Of a DNA stretch of 64,000 bases, positions 35,128 through 43,507 are shown piece by piece. The DNA comes from DATAEG01 sp051001975 (lineage in GTDB: Bacteria > Actinomycetota > Actinomycetes > Mycobacteriales > Jatrophihabitantaceae). The stretch covers positions 1 to 64,000 of the forward strand of contig JBPCMU010000105.1 in NCBI GenBank assembly GCA_051001975.1, in the 5' to 3' direction. Every line of letters starts with the position of its first letter. Position 1 is the first letter of the stretch. The notes below the pieces were generated by a model, which was given only the letters and a program-made list of their open reading frames with translations, was not told the origin of the DNA and ran no database searches. The position numbers and the translations under genes are program-made.

Positions 35128-36345
35128 ATGCCTGAGAACTCGACCGGAACCATCGCCGTCCGCGGCGGCTACGTCCATCCGATCACCAAGCGCGCCGTGC
35201 GCAACGGCACGGTGCTCATCGAGGACGGGGTGATCACCAAGGTCGGCCGCGACGTGCGGGTGCCTCGCGGCGTGCCGGTCATCGACGCCACCGGAAAGTG
35301 GGTGCTGCCCGGGTTCGTCGAGTCACACGGCCACGTCGGTGTGCACGAGGAGGCCGACGGCTGGGCCGGCAACGACACCAACGAGATGACCGACCCCAAT
35401 GGTGCCCGGTTCCGTGCGCTGGACGGCATCAACCCGGCGGACGAGGGCTTCCGCGATGCGCTGTCCGGCGGGGTGACCACCGTCGTCGTCAAGCCGGGCA
35501 GCGGTAACCCGATCGGTGGGCAGACCGTCGCCATCAAGACGTGGGGCCGGATCGTCGACGAGATGCTGGTGCGCGAACCGGTCAGCGTGAAGAGCGCGCT
35601 GGGCGAGAACCCGAAGCGCGTCTACGGCGACAAGAAGCAGACGCCCTCGACGCGGTTGGGCGTCGCCGCGGTGATCCGCGAGGCATTCCTGAAGGCGCAG
35701 GACTACCGGGCCCGACGTGACGAGGCGGTGCGCGAGGGCAAGCCGTTCGAACGCAATATGACCAGCGAGGTGCTGGTCCGGGTGCTGGATGGTGAACTGC
35801 CGTGGTGTCAGCACACACACCGCGCCGACGACATCGCGACGGCAATCCGGCTGGCCGACGAATTCGGCTATCGACTTGTGGTGAACCACGCCACCGAGGG
35901 CTTCCTCATCGCCGACGTACTCGCCGAGCGCAACATCCCGTGCATCGTCGGCCCGATGTTCACCAGCAGGTCGAAGGTGGAGTTGCGGCAGCGATCGCTG
36001 GAGACGCCAGGGAAGCTCGCGAACGCCGGCGTGCTGGTCGCGATCACCACCGACCACCCGGTCGTGCCGATTCACTTCCTGGTGCACCAGGCGACGTTCG
36101 CGATGAAGGAAGGCATGACCCGCGAGGACGCGCTGAAGGCGATCACCGTCAACCCGGCTCAGATGCTCGGCCTGGATGACCGGGTGGGTGCACTCGAGCC
36201 CGGCCTGGACGGCGACTTGGTGGTGTGGAGCGGCGACCCGCTGGACGTCATGAGCCGCGCGGAGCAGGTCGTGGTGCGCGGCCGGCCGGTGTACCGCTAC
36301 GAGGACGGCGTCGGCGTCACCGAGATTCCTTACGCCACCCGCTGA
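35128..36345 (+). CDS. Amidohydrolase (imidazolonepropionase-like superfamily member)
   Basis: A 405-residue metal-dependent hydrolase starting MPENSTGTIAVRGGYVHPIT. Seen: the first metal motif ESHGHVGVHEE (HxH), WCQHTHRADDI with a later His, LVVNHATEG and the catalytic Asp in ITTDHPVVP, then EPGLDGDLVVWSGDPLDV for the C-terminal sandwich. In such proteins the missing carboxylated Lys is often replaced by Glu. The substrate is unknown; cyclic amides or peptides are typical. ATG 35128 lies 10 bp after the MFS stop, so a functional link to the carrier is possible. Confidence 0.87.
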   Translation: MPENSTGTIAVRGGYVHPITKRAVRNGTVLIEDGVITKVGRDVRVPRGVPVIDATGKWVLPGFVESHGHVGVHEEADGWAGNDTNEMTDPNGARFRALDGINPADEGFRDALSGGVTTVVVKPGSGNPIGGQTVAIKTWGRIVDEMLVREPVSVKSALGENPKRVYGDKKQTPSTRLGVAAVIREAFLKAQDYRARRDEAVREGKPFERNMTSEVLVRVLDGELPWCQHTHRADDIATAIRLADEFGYRLVVNHATEGFLIADVLAERNIPCIVGPMFTSRSKVELRQRSLETPGKLANAGVLVAITTDHPVVPIHFLVHQATFAMKEGMTREDALKAITVNPAQMLGLDDRVGALEPGLDGDLVVWSGDPLDVMSRAEQVVVRGRPVYRYEDGVGVTEIPYATR

Positions 36346-36380
36346 GCCCCGCGACCACCCGCGATTTCCCGCCTTGATCA

Positions 36381-37781
36381 TCAATGATGGGGGCGGGGTG
36401 GTTGGGCGGCGATGAGGTCGCGGTACCAGTAGCCGGAGTCTTTGATGGTGCGCTGCTGCGTTGCGTAGTTGACGTGCACGATGCCGAACCTCTTGCCGTA
36501 CCCCCAGGCCCACTCGAAGTTGTCCAACAACGACCAGACGAAGTAGCCGCGGATGTCCGCGCCGGCGGCGATCGCATCGGACACCGCGCCGAGGTGCTGG
36601 CCCAGATACGCGATCCGCGCGGCGTCGACCACCCGATCGCCATCGACCTCGTCGTTGTAGGCGGCACCGTTCTCGGTGACCACCAACGGTAGGTCGGGAT
36701 ACTCTCGGCTGACCCGCAACAACAGGTGGGTGAAGGCCTGCGGGTCAATCGCCCACCCGATGTCCGTGACCGGCGGCTGCGCAGGCAGGGTGTACGAGCT
36801 GGTGGTGCCCGGCCAGACTTCAAGTAGGTCGCCGGCCGAGGCAGTGATGACCGCCGGCGTGTAGTAGTTGATGCCGAGCACATCGGGACGAGCGTGGATG
36901 GTGCGCAGGTCGCCGTCGGCCACGAACGACCAGTCGGTGAGCGCAGCGGTGTCGGCCAGCAGGTCTTCGGGGTAACGACCGGCGAGTACCGGCTCGAGGA
37001 AGATCCGGTTCGCCACCGCATCCGCCCGCCGCAGCGCGTCAAGATCATCGCTGGAATCGGTGGCCGGACGCATCGAATGCAGGTTCAGTGTCAGTGCGAC
37101 GGTGGCCGAGCCAGGGAGCGCAGCGCGCAGGGCGGCGGTCGCAGTGCCGTGCGCCAGCATGAGGTGGTGCGCGGCACGCAACGCCGACACGTCCTCCGTG
37201 CGGCCCGGGGCGTGCACGCCGGTCGCATAGCCGAGGAACGCCGAACACCACGGCTCGTTCAACGTCGTCCACGAGGCAACCCGGTCGCCGAGGGCGGTGC
37301 CGAGCGCCGTCGCGTACTCCGCGAAGCGCAGCGCGGTGTCCCGGTTCGCCCAGCCGCCGACGTCCTCGAGTTCCTGCGGCAGATCCCAGTGATACAACGT
37401 CACCAAGGGGGTGATGCCGGTGGTCAGCAGTTCGTCGACGAGTCGTGAGTAGAAGTCGACACCCTTGCGATTCACCGGTCCGCTGCCACCAGGGATGACG
37501 CGTGACCAGGACGTCGAGAAGCGATATGACTGCAGCTCGAGCTGAGCCATCGTGGCGACGTCGTCGCGGTAGCGGTGGTAATGATCGGCAGCGATGTCGC
37601 CGGTGTCGCCGCTGACGACCCGGCCGGGCGTATGACTGAACGTGTCCCAAATGGACGCGGTCCGGCCGTCCTCGGCTACTGCGCCCTCGACCTGATAGGC
37701 GGCGGTGGCCGCGCCCCAGACGAACCCCGCCGGAAACAGGCCGACAGCATGAGCAGCGGTCGGCGCCTCGGAAACACTCAT
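36381..37781 (-). CDS. bglC: GH1 beta-glucosidase (BglC-like)
   Basis: A 466-residue family 1 glycosidase without signal peptide, so cytoplasmic: it hydrolyses imported cellobiose or other beta-glucosides. Seen: GFVWGAATAAYQVEGA, the acid/base TTLNEPW and the nucleophile VTENGAAYNDE (Glu), plus a C-terminal WSLLDNFEWAWGYGKRFGIV. The ATG at 37781 lies inside the first unit of a tandem repeat (37777-37870); the open frame upstream (repeat-encoded) is not conserved. It is the last gene of the cebEFG-bglC-like operon, 90 bp after the second permease. Confidence 0.95.
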   Translation of the reverse strand: MSVSEAPTAAHAVGLFPAGFVWGAATAAYQVEGAVAEDGRTASIWDTFSHTPGRVVSGDTGDIAADHYHRYRDDVATMAQLELQSYRFSTSWSRVIPGGSGPVNRKGVDFYSRLVDELLTTGITPLVTLYHWDLPQELEDVGGWANRDTALRFAEYATALGTALGDRVASWTTLNEPWCSAFLGYATGVHAPGRTEDVSALRAAHHLMLAHGTATAALRAALPGSATVALTLNLHSMRPATDSSDDLDALRRADAVANRIFLEPVLAGRYPEDLLADTAALTDWSFVADGDLRTIHARPDVLGINYYTPAVITASAGDLLEVWPGTTSSYTLPAQPPVTDIGWAIDPQAFTHLLLRVSREYPDLPLVVTENGAAYNDEVDGDRVVDAARIAYLGQHLGAVSDAIAAGADIRGYFVWSLLDNFEWAWGYGKRFGIVHVNYATQQRTIKDSGYWYRDLIAAQPPRPHH

Positions 37782-37870
37782 CGCTGCTCGTTCGCTCCGC
37801 AAGCGTCGCTCATCGCTGCTCGTTCGCCGCAAGCTTCGCTCATCGTTGCTCGTTCGCTCCGCAAGCGTCG
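37777..37870. repeat. Three tandem 30-32 bp repeats carrying the bglC start codon
   Basis: Units at 37777-37808 (32 bp), 37809-37838 (30 bp) and 37839-37870 (32 bp). Each reads CTCATCG(C/T)TGCTCGTTCG... on the + strand, ending CGCAAGC(G/T)TCG. A fourth partial start (CTCATC) follows at 37871 and overlaps the permease stop. On the coding (minus) strand every unit ends with GCGATGAG or similar, and the ATG of the first unit is the bglC start. The array fills the whole gap between the permease and bglC. Confidence 0.85.
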
Positions 37871-37871
37871 C

Positions 37872-38783
37872 TCATCCTTTGACAGCTCCCTGCATGATCC
37901 CGCCGACGATCTGCCGGCCGAGCAGCACGAAGACGATGAGCACCGGGATGGTGCCGTACAGGGTGCCGGCCATGATGATCGACTGCTGCGGCGCATACCC
38001 GGTGGCCAGGCTCTGGAAGGAGACCTGCACGGTGGGGTTCTGCGTGCTGAGCGCGATGATCGGCCAGAAGAAGTCGTTCCAGGCCATCAGGAACGTGAGC
38101 ATGCCGAGCACCGCCATCGCCGGGCGCACCGACGGGACGATGATCGACCGGAAGATGCGGAACGTGCTGGCGCCGTCCACATACCCGGCCTCGATCAGCT
38201 CGTCGGGCACCGCGCCGGAGATGTACTGCCGCATGAAGAACACCCCGAACGCGGGGATCAGCGTCGGCAGGATGACCGCCTGCAGATGATTCGCCATGCC
38301 CAGCCGGGCCATCATCATGTACAGCGGGATGATCCCCATCTGCATCGGTACCATCATCGTGCCGATACAGAACGCCAGCAGCGGAACGCTGCCACGGAAG
38401 CGCAGCTTAGCGAAGGCGAAGCCGGCCAGCGTGCAGAAGGCGATCGTGCCGATGGTGATGCAACTGGACACGACGACGGAGTTGATCAGGCCCTTGTTCA
38501 ACGGAGCCAGTTTCAACGCAGCACGCATGTTGGTGAAGAAGCTGCCGTTGGGCAGCAGCGGCGGCACCTTGGCGGCCATCTCGCTGTTCGTGTGCGAGGC
38601 CATCACGATCGTGTAGTACAGCGGCAGGATCGAGATCACCGCGACGATCGAAACCAGGACGTAGGTAAGTGGTCCGGCTGCGTCCTGCCGACGGAATCCG
38701 CGGCGACGGGCCGGAGCCGCGATCGGCGCGACCTCGGCCGGCTGGGCCGTGACCTGCTCGGTGCGGTGTGCGGTCGCGGTCAT
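37872..38783 (-). CDS. cebG: Sugar ABC transporter permease (CebG/MalG type)
   Basis: A 303-residue binding-protein-dependent permease with about six membrane segments (YVLVSIVAVISILPLYYTIV, CTLAGFAFAKLRF and others). The EAA loop that docks the ATPase reads EAGYVDGASTFRIF...PSVRPAM. Its TGA lies at the edge of the tandem repeat. It overlaps the upstream permease by 4 nt. The locus encodes no ATPase; in Streptomyces the shared MsiK serves such importers, and a similar distant gene is expected here. Confidence 0.92.
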   Translation of the reverse strand: MTATAHRTEQVTAQPAEVAPIAAPARRRGFRRQDAAGPLTYVLVSIVAVISILPLYYTIVMASHTNSEMAAKVPPLLPNGSFFTNMRAALKLAPLNKGLINSVVVSSCITIGTIAFCTLAGFAFAKLRFRGSVPLLAFCIGTMMVPMQMGIIPLYMMMARLGMANHLQAVILPTLIPAFGVFFMRQYISGAVPDELIEAGYVDGASTFRIFRSIIVPSVRPAMAVLGMLTFLMAWNDFFWPIIALSTQNPTVQVSFQSLATGYAPQQSIIMAGTLYGTIPVLIVFVLLGRQIVGGIMQGAVKG

Positions 38784-39808
38784 CGCACACCCGCCTCGGT
38801 CGCGGCGGCGGTTCCGGCTCGAGTCGCGTCGACCGGCACCAACTGCCCGCCGCGCTTGACCCGCATCCGCGACAGCATCAGGTTCACCCCGACCGCGGCG
38901 ACGATGATCACGAACATCGTCCAGGCCGTCGCTGAGGCGAGCCCGAGCCGGCCGTACCCCCAGCCCTGCTGGTACATCAGCACCCCGAGTGTCTGGTAGT
39001 AGCCCGACGATCCGCCGTCAGGCTGGTGAGTGGGGGAGTACAGCAGCGGTTCGCCGAACAGCTGCGTGGCACCGATTGTCGACACCACGATGGTGAACAG
39101 GATGGTCGGGCGCAGTCCGGGCAACGTGACGTTGCGGAACTGCTGCCACCGTGACGCGCCGTCGATGGCCGACGCCTCGTACAAGGTCGAGTCGATCGCC
39201 TGCATACCGGCGAGGTAGATGAGCGCGTTGTAGCCGGTCCAGCGCCAGATGACGACGGCCGACACGGCGAGCTGGCTGGGCCACTTCGACGCCTGCCAGT
39301 TCGTCTTCGGCAAGTGGAGCACGGTGTGCAGCACGAAGTTGATCAGGCCGTAGTCCGCGCTGAACAACTCGATGAAGATGACCGTGGCAGCGGCGAGGCT
39401 CGTCGCGTAGGGCATCAGCAGCGCGACGCGGAAGAACGTCCGGCCGCGCAGCTTGTAGTTGAGCAGATGCGCGATGCCCAGAGCCATCAGCAACTGCGGG
39501 ACCGTCGCGATGATGCCGATGCTGATGGTGTTCTTGAAGGCGTTCCAGAAGTACTGGTGGGTGAAGAGGTTCTGGTAGTTCGCGAAACCGACCCAGTTCG
39601 ACTGGTTGTACGTCGTCAGCTGGGTGTCGTGCAGCGACGTCCAGGCCGTGTCCAGCCAGGGATAGATGCTGAAGGCCGCGAAGACGAGGAAGAACGGCGC
39701 GATGTAGGCGTAGGCGATCCGACTGCCCGGCCGGCGTTGCTTGTGCCGCCGCAGAGGCACTGCCGACCTCGTTGCCCGCGCGGTGCTCGCCGTGGCTGCC
39801 GTTGTCAT
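38780..39808 (-). CDS. cebF: Sugar ABC transporter permease (CebF/MalF type)
   Basis: A 342-residue permease with six membrane segments (IAYAYIAPFFLVFAAFSIYP, LLMALGIAHLLNYKL and others) and the EAA loop EASAIDGASRWQQF...LPGLRP. ATG 39808 follows a long GGAGGAGGAGGAG Shine-Dalgarno tract; the open frame further upstream is rejected. The charged N-terminus (RRHKQRRPGSR) fits MalF-type topology. It lies between the binding protein (130 bp upstream) and the second permease (4-nt overlap). Confidence 0.92.
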   Translation of the reverse strand: MTTAATASTARATRSAVPLRRHKQRRPGSRIAYAYIAPFFLVFAAFSIYPWLDTAWTSLHDTQLTTYNQSNWVGFANYQNLFTHQYFWNAFKNTISIGIIATVPQLLMALGIAHLLNYKLRGRTFFRVALLMPYATSLAAATVIFIELFSADYGLINFVLHTVLHLPKTNWQASKWPSQLAVSAVVIWRWTGYNALIYLAGMQAIDSTLYEASAIDGASRWQQFRNVTLPGLRPTILFTIVVSTIGATQLFGEPLLYSPTHQPDGGSSGYYQTLGVLMYQQGWGYGRLGLASATAWTMFVIIVAAVGVNLMLSRMRVKRGGQLVPVDATRAGTAAATEAGVR

Positions 39809-39938
39809 CGCACTCCTCCTCCTCCACCTCCACCTGCGACCGATACCGGGCCGGCCTTCTGTGACCAACACCCCGCCCGGGCTGCGTTCGAAGGCGGACG
39901 AACGCGACCCGGGCGAGGTGGTCTGCAGAGCCCTGCGG

Positions 39939-41306
39939 CTATCCGGTGATCTGGTCGATCTGCTCGAGCGCTGCCTGGAATGCCTTGTCGGCGGCGACGC
40001 CCTTGGTCTCGACGTTGGTGAGCTGGGTCGTCAAGGCGTTCTGGATCTGCGTGTCGTACAGCCCGATCGGCGGGATCTTCATGTCCTTGGCGATACCGCC
40101 GAAGATCTCACCAACCTTCGCGCCGCTGAAGTAGGCGCTGGTCGCACCTGCCACCGAGGGATCGGCTGCCGCGTCGCTATTCGACGGCCAGTGGCCGCCC
40201 TGAGCCTTGGCGGTCCACATGGTGACCTCCTGCTCCTTGTTCGTCGCCCAGATGACGAAGGCCTCGGCGGCTGCCTGGTGCTTGCTGGCCGTCGGGACGC
40301 CGAGCCATGAGCCGCCCCAGTTGGTTGCACCACCGGGCAGCACGGGTGCGATGTTCCAGTTGCCCGCGCCCTTGGCGTCCTGACCCTGGATGTAGCCCAT
40401 CATCCACGTCGGGCAGGCCAGTGCGGCGAACGTGCCGGCGCTGAAGGCCTTGTTCCACGGGTCGCTGAACTGCTGTAGCCCGGCGGTGATCTTCGCAGAC
40501 GCGGCCTGAGTGGCCAGCTTCCAGGCGTTCTGCACGCCGTCGCTGTTCTTCACGTCCGGCTTGCCTTCGGCGTTGTCGTAGGCCTCCTTGCCCTGATACA
40601 CGGCAGTGGAGAAGAGGCTCGCGGCACTGTCCAGGAAGTACGAGCCGGACTGCTTCCCAGCGGCGGCCTGGTACTGCTTACCGAAGTCGATGAAGCCGTC
40701 CCACGTCGACCACTTCTGCGCGAGGGTTGCGGGATCACTGGGCAGCCCGGCCTTCTTCAGCAGGTCCGGCCGGTAGCAGAGCGCTTCGGGACCGGCGTCT
40801 GTGCCGAGCCCGACCGTGTCGCTGCCGTCCTTGCTGGTGGCCTGCTGCCACTTCCACGGGTAGAACGACGACTTCAGCGCGCTGGCGTTCGGCAGCGAGT
40901 TGAAGTTGACGAACTGGTTGGCATGGTTCTGCACGACATCGGCGACGAATCCGATCTCGATGCCCTGCACATCGTCGAGACCGCTACCCGAAGCGAGCCG
41001 GGTCTTCAGCTTGGTCCAGTAGTCGGCCGACTGTTGGACGTCGTCCTCCTTGATCGTGATGTTCGGGCAGAGCTGGTGGTACTGGTCGTACAGCCCGTTC
41101 TCCTTCATGCCGAACGTGCCGAACAGCCCGACGGTGAGGGTGGTGGGGTCCTTCGTGCCGCAACTGCCCTGCGGCACGGCGGCTTTCTTGGTGTTCTTCT
41201 GGCCCTGAGTACCGCTCGACGAGCACGCGGTGGCGAGCAAAGCCGCCGCGGCGACGATGCCGACCGCGGCTGTTAAGCGCGAAGCCGTCCTTCGGATGCG
41301 ATGCAT
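39939..41306 (-). CDS. cebE: Sugar ABC transporter substrate-binding lipoprotein (CebE type)
   Basis: A 455-residue extracellular solute-binding protein. The signal peptide has a basic start and hydrophobic core ending in the lipobox LLATAC, with Cys28 as the lipidated residue. Mature features are GLFGTFGMKENGLYDQYHQL, the aromatic-rich WKQ...W sugar-binding regions (YPWKWQQATS, NWGGSWLGVP) and a C-terminal helix. GGAGGA precedes the ATG. It is the first gene downstream of the palindromic operator. Ligand is inferred (cello-oligosaccharides or similar) from bglC and synteny with Streptomyces cebR-cebEFG-bglC. Confidence 0.9.
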   Translation of the reverse strand: MHRIRRTASRLTAAVGIVAAAALLATACSSSGTQGQKNTKKAAVPQGSCGTKDPTTLTVGLFGTFGMKENGLYDQYHQLCPNITIKEDDVQQSADYWTKLKTRLASGSGLDDVQGIEIGFVADVVQNHANQFVNFNSLPNASALKSSFYPWKWQQATSKDGSDTVGLGTDAGPEALCYRPDLLKKAGLPSDPATLAQKWSTWDGFIDFGKQYQAAAGKQSGSYFLDSAASLFSTAVYQGKEAYDNAEGKPDVKNSDGVQNAWKLATQAASAKITAGLQQFSDPWNKAFSAGTFAALACPTWMMGYIQGQDAKGAGNWNIAPVLPGGATNWGGSWLGVPTASKHQAAAEAFVIWATNKEQEVTMWTAKAQGGHWPSNSDAAADPSVAGATSAYFSGAKVGEIFGGIAKDMKIPPIGLYDTQIQNALTTQLTNVETKGVAADKAFQAALEQIDQITG

Positions 41307-41373
41307 TGATCCTCCTGCTGGATTCGTGGTGCGGTACGTCGGGACCCGCCGTGGACATCGACGGCGAGAGTCG

Positions 41374-41387
41374 TGAGAGCGCTCTCA
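41374..41387. promoter_or_regulatory. LacI-family operator (CebR-like 14-bp palindrome)
   Basis: TGAGAGCGCTCTCA is a perfect 14-bp palindrome. It differs from the Streptomyces CebR operator TGGGAGCGCTCCCA only by one symmetric base pair change. It lies 67 bp before the cebE start and about 10-23 nt after the transcription start predicted from the promoter at 41403-41431, an ideal place for repression. Confidence 0.8.
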
Positions 41388-41402
41388 CAGCTGCGCAGCA
41401 AA

Positions 41403-41431
41403 AGAGTGTCTCAGATCACGCGGGCTGTCAA
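41403..41431 (-). promoter_or_regulatory. Promoter of the cebEFG-bglC-like operon
   Basis: On the reverse strand: -35 TTGACA (41431-41426), a 17-bp spacer and -10 CACTCT (41408-41403). This is the clearest sigma-70-type promoter in the window. It starts just after the stop of the lacI-type gene, and the operator palindrome follows immediately. Confidence 0.7.
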
Positions 41432-41441
41432 GAGGAGCGAG

Positions 41442-42485
41442 TCAGGCGGAGAGTCGGCGGACCGTTTCGACCGGCAGCACCTGCGCGTGCTGGATCGACT
41501 CACCCGCCGTGAGCCGCAGCAGCGACTGGGCCATGAGCCGGCCGAGCGCCTCGACCTGCTGGCGCATCGTGGTTAACGGCGGTGCGGTGGAGGCCGCGTC
41601 CCTCAGGTCGTCGAAGCCGACCACAGCGACGTCATCGGGCACCTTCCGGCCGTGCTCGTTGAGCGCCTGGACGGCACCCATCGCCATCAGATCGGAGGCC
41701 ACGAACACACCGTCGATGTCTGGCGCGTGACGCAGTAGCCGAGTCATCGCATCGGCGCCGCCCCCAGCAGTGAAATCGCCGCCGACGATCAGGCGTTTCG
41801 CCGTGCGTCGCCCCGCGTCGGCGAGAGCATCGCGGTAGCCGTCGAGCCGGTCGATGCCGGCGCACATGTCCTGCGGCCCGGTGATCGTGGCGACCCGTCG
41901 GCAGCCGCGGGCGATGAGCAGTTCGGTAGCCGTCCGAGCGCCGCCCCGGTTGTCCGAGTCGACGTAGAACAGCTCCGGATCACCGCTGAACGGGCGACCG
42001 GACAGCACTGTGGGCACCCCGATCCGGGCCAGATCCTGGGGGAGTCGGTCGTCGCCATGCAGGGAGATGAGCAGCACACCATCGACGTGCCCACCGCCGG
42101 CGTAGTGCAGGAACTGACTCAGCTCGGTCGGTGACGATGCGATGACGAAGACCAGTTGTTTGCCCGCCGAGGCAAGCTCCGCGTGCGCGCCGCGCAGCAT
42201 CCGGGAGAAGAACGGGTCGCCGAACAGCCGGTCCTCGTTCTCACTGACCAGGAACGCGATCGAGTCGCTGCGCCGGGTGACCAGCGAGCGGGCGGCCCGG
42301 TTCGGCGTGTACGCGGTCTCCTCGGCGGCGCGAAGCACGGCGTCCCGGGCGGCTTCGCTGACATTATGGGCGCCGGCCAGCACCCGGCCCGCGGTCGCGC
42401 GGGACACGCCGGCCCGGGCAGCGACCACCTCGAGCGTTGGTGGGGTCGCGCGACGCGGATCGGTGTGCTCAGGTCGCACCACCAT
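41442..42485 (-). CDS. cebR: LacI-family transcriptional repressor (CebR-like)
   Basis: A 347-residue regulator with an N-terminal helix-turn-helix (PTLEVVAARAGVSRATAGRVL) and hinge (RAARSLVTRRS), then a periplasmic-binding-protein-like effector domain (FLVSENEDRLFGDPFFSRML, DGVLLISLHGDDRLP, GVFVASDLMAMGAVQAL, VVGFDDLRDA). It most likely represses the downstream transporter/glucosidase operon through the palindrome at 41374-41387 and is relieved by cellobiose or a related sugar. ATG 42485 is chosen because it begins the protein just before the HTH; the upstream open frame is not conserved. It is divergent from rpsP (263 bp). Confidence 0.88.
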   Translation of the reverse strand: MVVRPEHTDPRRATPPTLEVVAARAGVSRATAGRVLAGAHNVSEAARDAVLRAAEETAYTPNRAARSLVTRRSDSIAFLVSENEDRLFGDPFFSRMLRGAHAELASAGKQLVFVIASSPTELSQFLHYAGGGHVDGVLLISLHGDDRLPQDLARIGVPTVLSGRPFSGDPELFYVDSDNRGGARTATELLIARGCRRVATITGPQDMCAGIDRLDGYRDALADAGRRTAKRLIVGGDFTAGGGADAMTRLLRHAPDIDGVFVASDLMAMGAVQALNEHGRKVPDDVAVVGFDDLRDAASTAPPLTTMRQQVEALGRLMAQSLLRLTAGESIQHAQVLPVETVRRLSA

Positions 42486-42748
42486 GCGCTCTGCCCCCTT
42501 CCGGCTCCGCAGGATCGGCAGTGTAGGACCTCGGCCCGGCCAACGGCGGTAGTCGGCTCGCCGAAGGCCGGAAAGTGCCGCGCGTCGCGGGCTCCGGGTG
42601 ATGTCTGGCAGAATGTCTAGCCGAGTACCGGGACACCCTGCGGCCCTCTCACCGCAGGCGTGTTCCAGTCCACCCGGGACGCCAGCGCGAAGACCCCACC
42701 TCGTGACTGCCTGCCCACCCGAACGCATCGTCTGGAGTACCTGACCTC

Positions 42749-43258
42749 GTGGCAACAAAGATCAAGCTCACCCGTATCGGCAAGATGCGCGAGCCGCATT
42801 ACCGAATCGTCGTCGCGGACGCCCGCACCAAGCGGGACGGTCGCTCGATCGAGACGATCGGCGACTACCACCCGAAGAACGACCCCTCGGTCATCCGGGT
42901 GGACGGCGACCGGGCCGCGTACTGGCTCGGCGTCGGCGCACAGCCGACCGAGGCCGTCACCGCGATCCTCAAGGTCACCGGTGACTGGCAGAAGTTCAAG
43001 GGCCTGCCGGCGCCGGAGCCGATGAAGATGGCCGAGCCCAAACCGGACAAGAAGGTGCTGTTCGAGGCGGCCGTGCATGATGCCGGTGGGGGGCCCGAGG
43101 GCGAGGCGACCACGCCGCGCAAGCGGGCAGCCAAGTCCGCGCCGAAGGCCGAGAAGCCCGCAGCGGAGAAGGTTGCGGACGAGAAGCCCGCGCAGACTGC
43201 TCCAGCTGAGGCCGAGCCGGCGGCCGCTGAGGCCTCCGCCGACCAGTCCGCGAGCTGA
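42749..43258 (+). CDS. rpsP: 30S ribosomal protein S16 with long low-complexity tail
   Basis: A 169-residue S16. The core (about residues 1-90) has MATKIKLTRIGKMREPHYRI, VADARTKRDGRSIE and IGDYHPKNDP. Beyond residue 105 a Lys/Ala/Pro/Glu-rich tail (KRAAKSAPKAEKPAAEK...) doubles the size compared with the usual 80-90 residues; such tails are known in actinobacteria. GTG 42749. It is first of the rpsP-KH-rimM-trmD-rplS block. A weak AGAATGTCTAGC stretch near 42611 could hold its promoter. Confidence 0.96.
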   Translation: MATKIKLTRIGKMREPHYRIVVADARTKRDGRSIETIGDYHPKNDPSVIRVDGDRAAYWLGVGAQPTEAVTAILKVTGDWQKFKGLPAPEPMKMAEPKPDKKVLFEAAVHDAGGGPEGEATTPRKRAAKSAPKAEKPAAEKVADEKPAQTAPAEAEPAAAEASADQSAS

Positions 43259-43260
43259 CG

Positions 43261-43494
43261 ATGCTGGAAGAGGCGCTCGAGCACCTGGTGCGCGGCATCG
43301 TCGACCACCCGGACGATGTGCAGGTGCAGCGGGTCAGCAACCGCCGCGGCGACCGGCTCGAGGTGCGGGTGCATCCCGACGACCTCGGCCGGGTCATCGG
43401 CCGCAGTGGGCGCACCGCGAAGTCGCTGCGCTCGGTCCTGAACGGGGTGGCCGGTCGTGGCATCCGGGTCGACGTCGTCGACGTGGACCGCTGA
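43261..43494 (+). CDS. khpA: KH-domain RNA-binding protein (KhpA/YlqC family)
   Basis: A 77-residue single KH domain: MLEEALEHLVRGIVDHPDDV, then the RNA-binding loop VIGRSGRTAKSLRSVL (GxxG as GRSG). In Gram-positives KhpA forms a complex with KhpB and affects RNA-based regulation and cell shape. It lies 2 bp after rpsP and 13 bp before rimM, the conserved ribosomal block position. Confidence 0.93.
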   Translation: MLEEALEHLVRGIVDHPDDVQVQRVSNRRGDRLEVRVHPDDLGRVIGRSGRTAKSLRSVLNGVAGRGIRVDVVDVDR

Positions 43495-43507
43495 CCCGAT
43501 CGTTCCG

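Noticed and set aside
35323..36513. Long minus-strand open frame opposite the amidohydrolase
   Set aside because: No recognisable domain; mirror of the plus-strand gene.
37575..38999. A 474-residue plus-strand open frame across bglC and the permease
   Set aside because: Antisense shadow: composition is His/Gln/Arg-rich without domains, while the minus-strand genes are clear.
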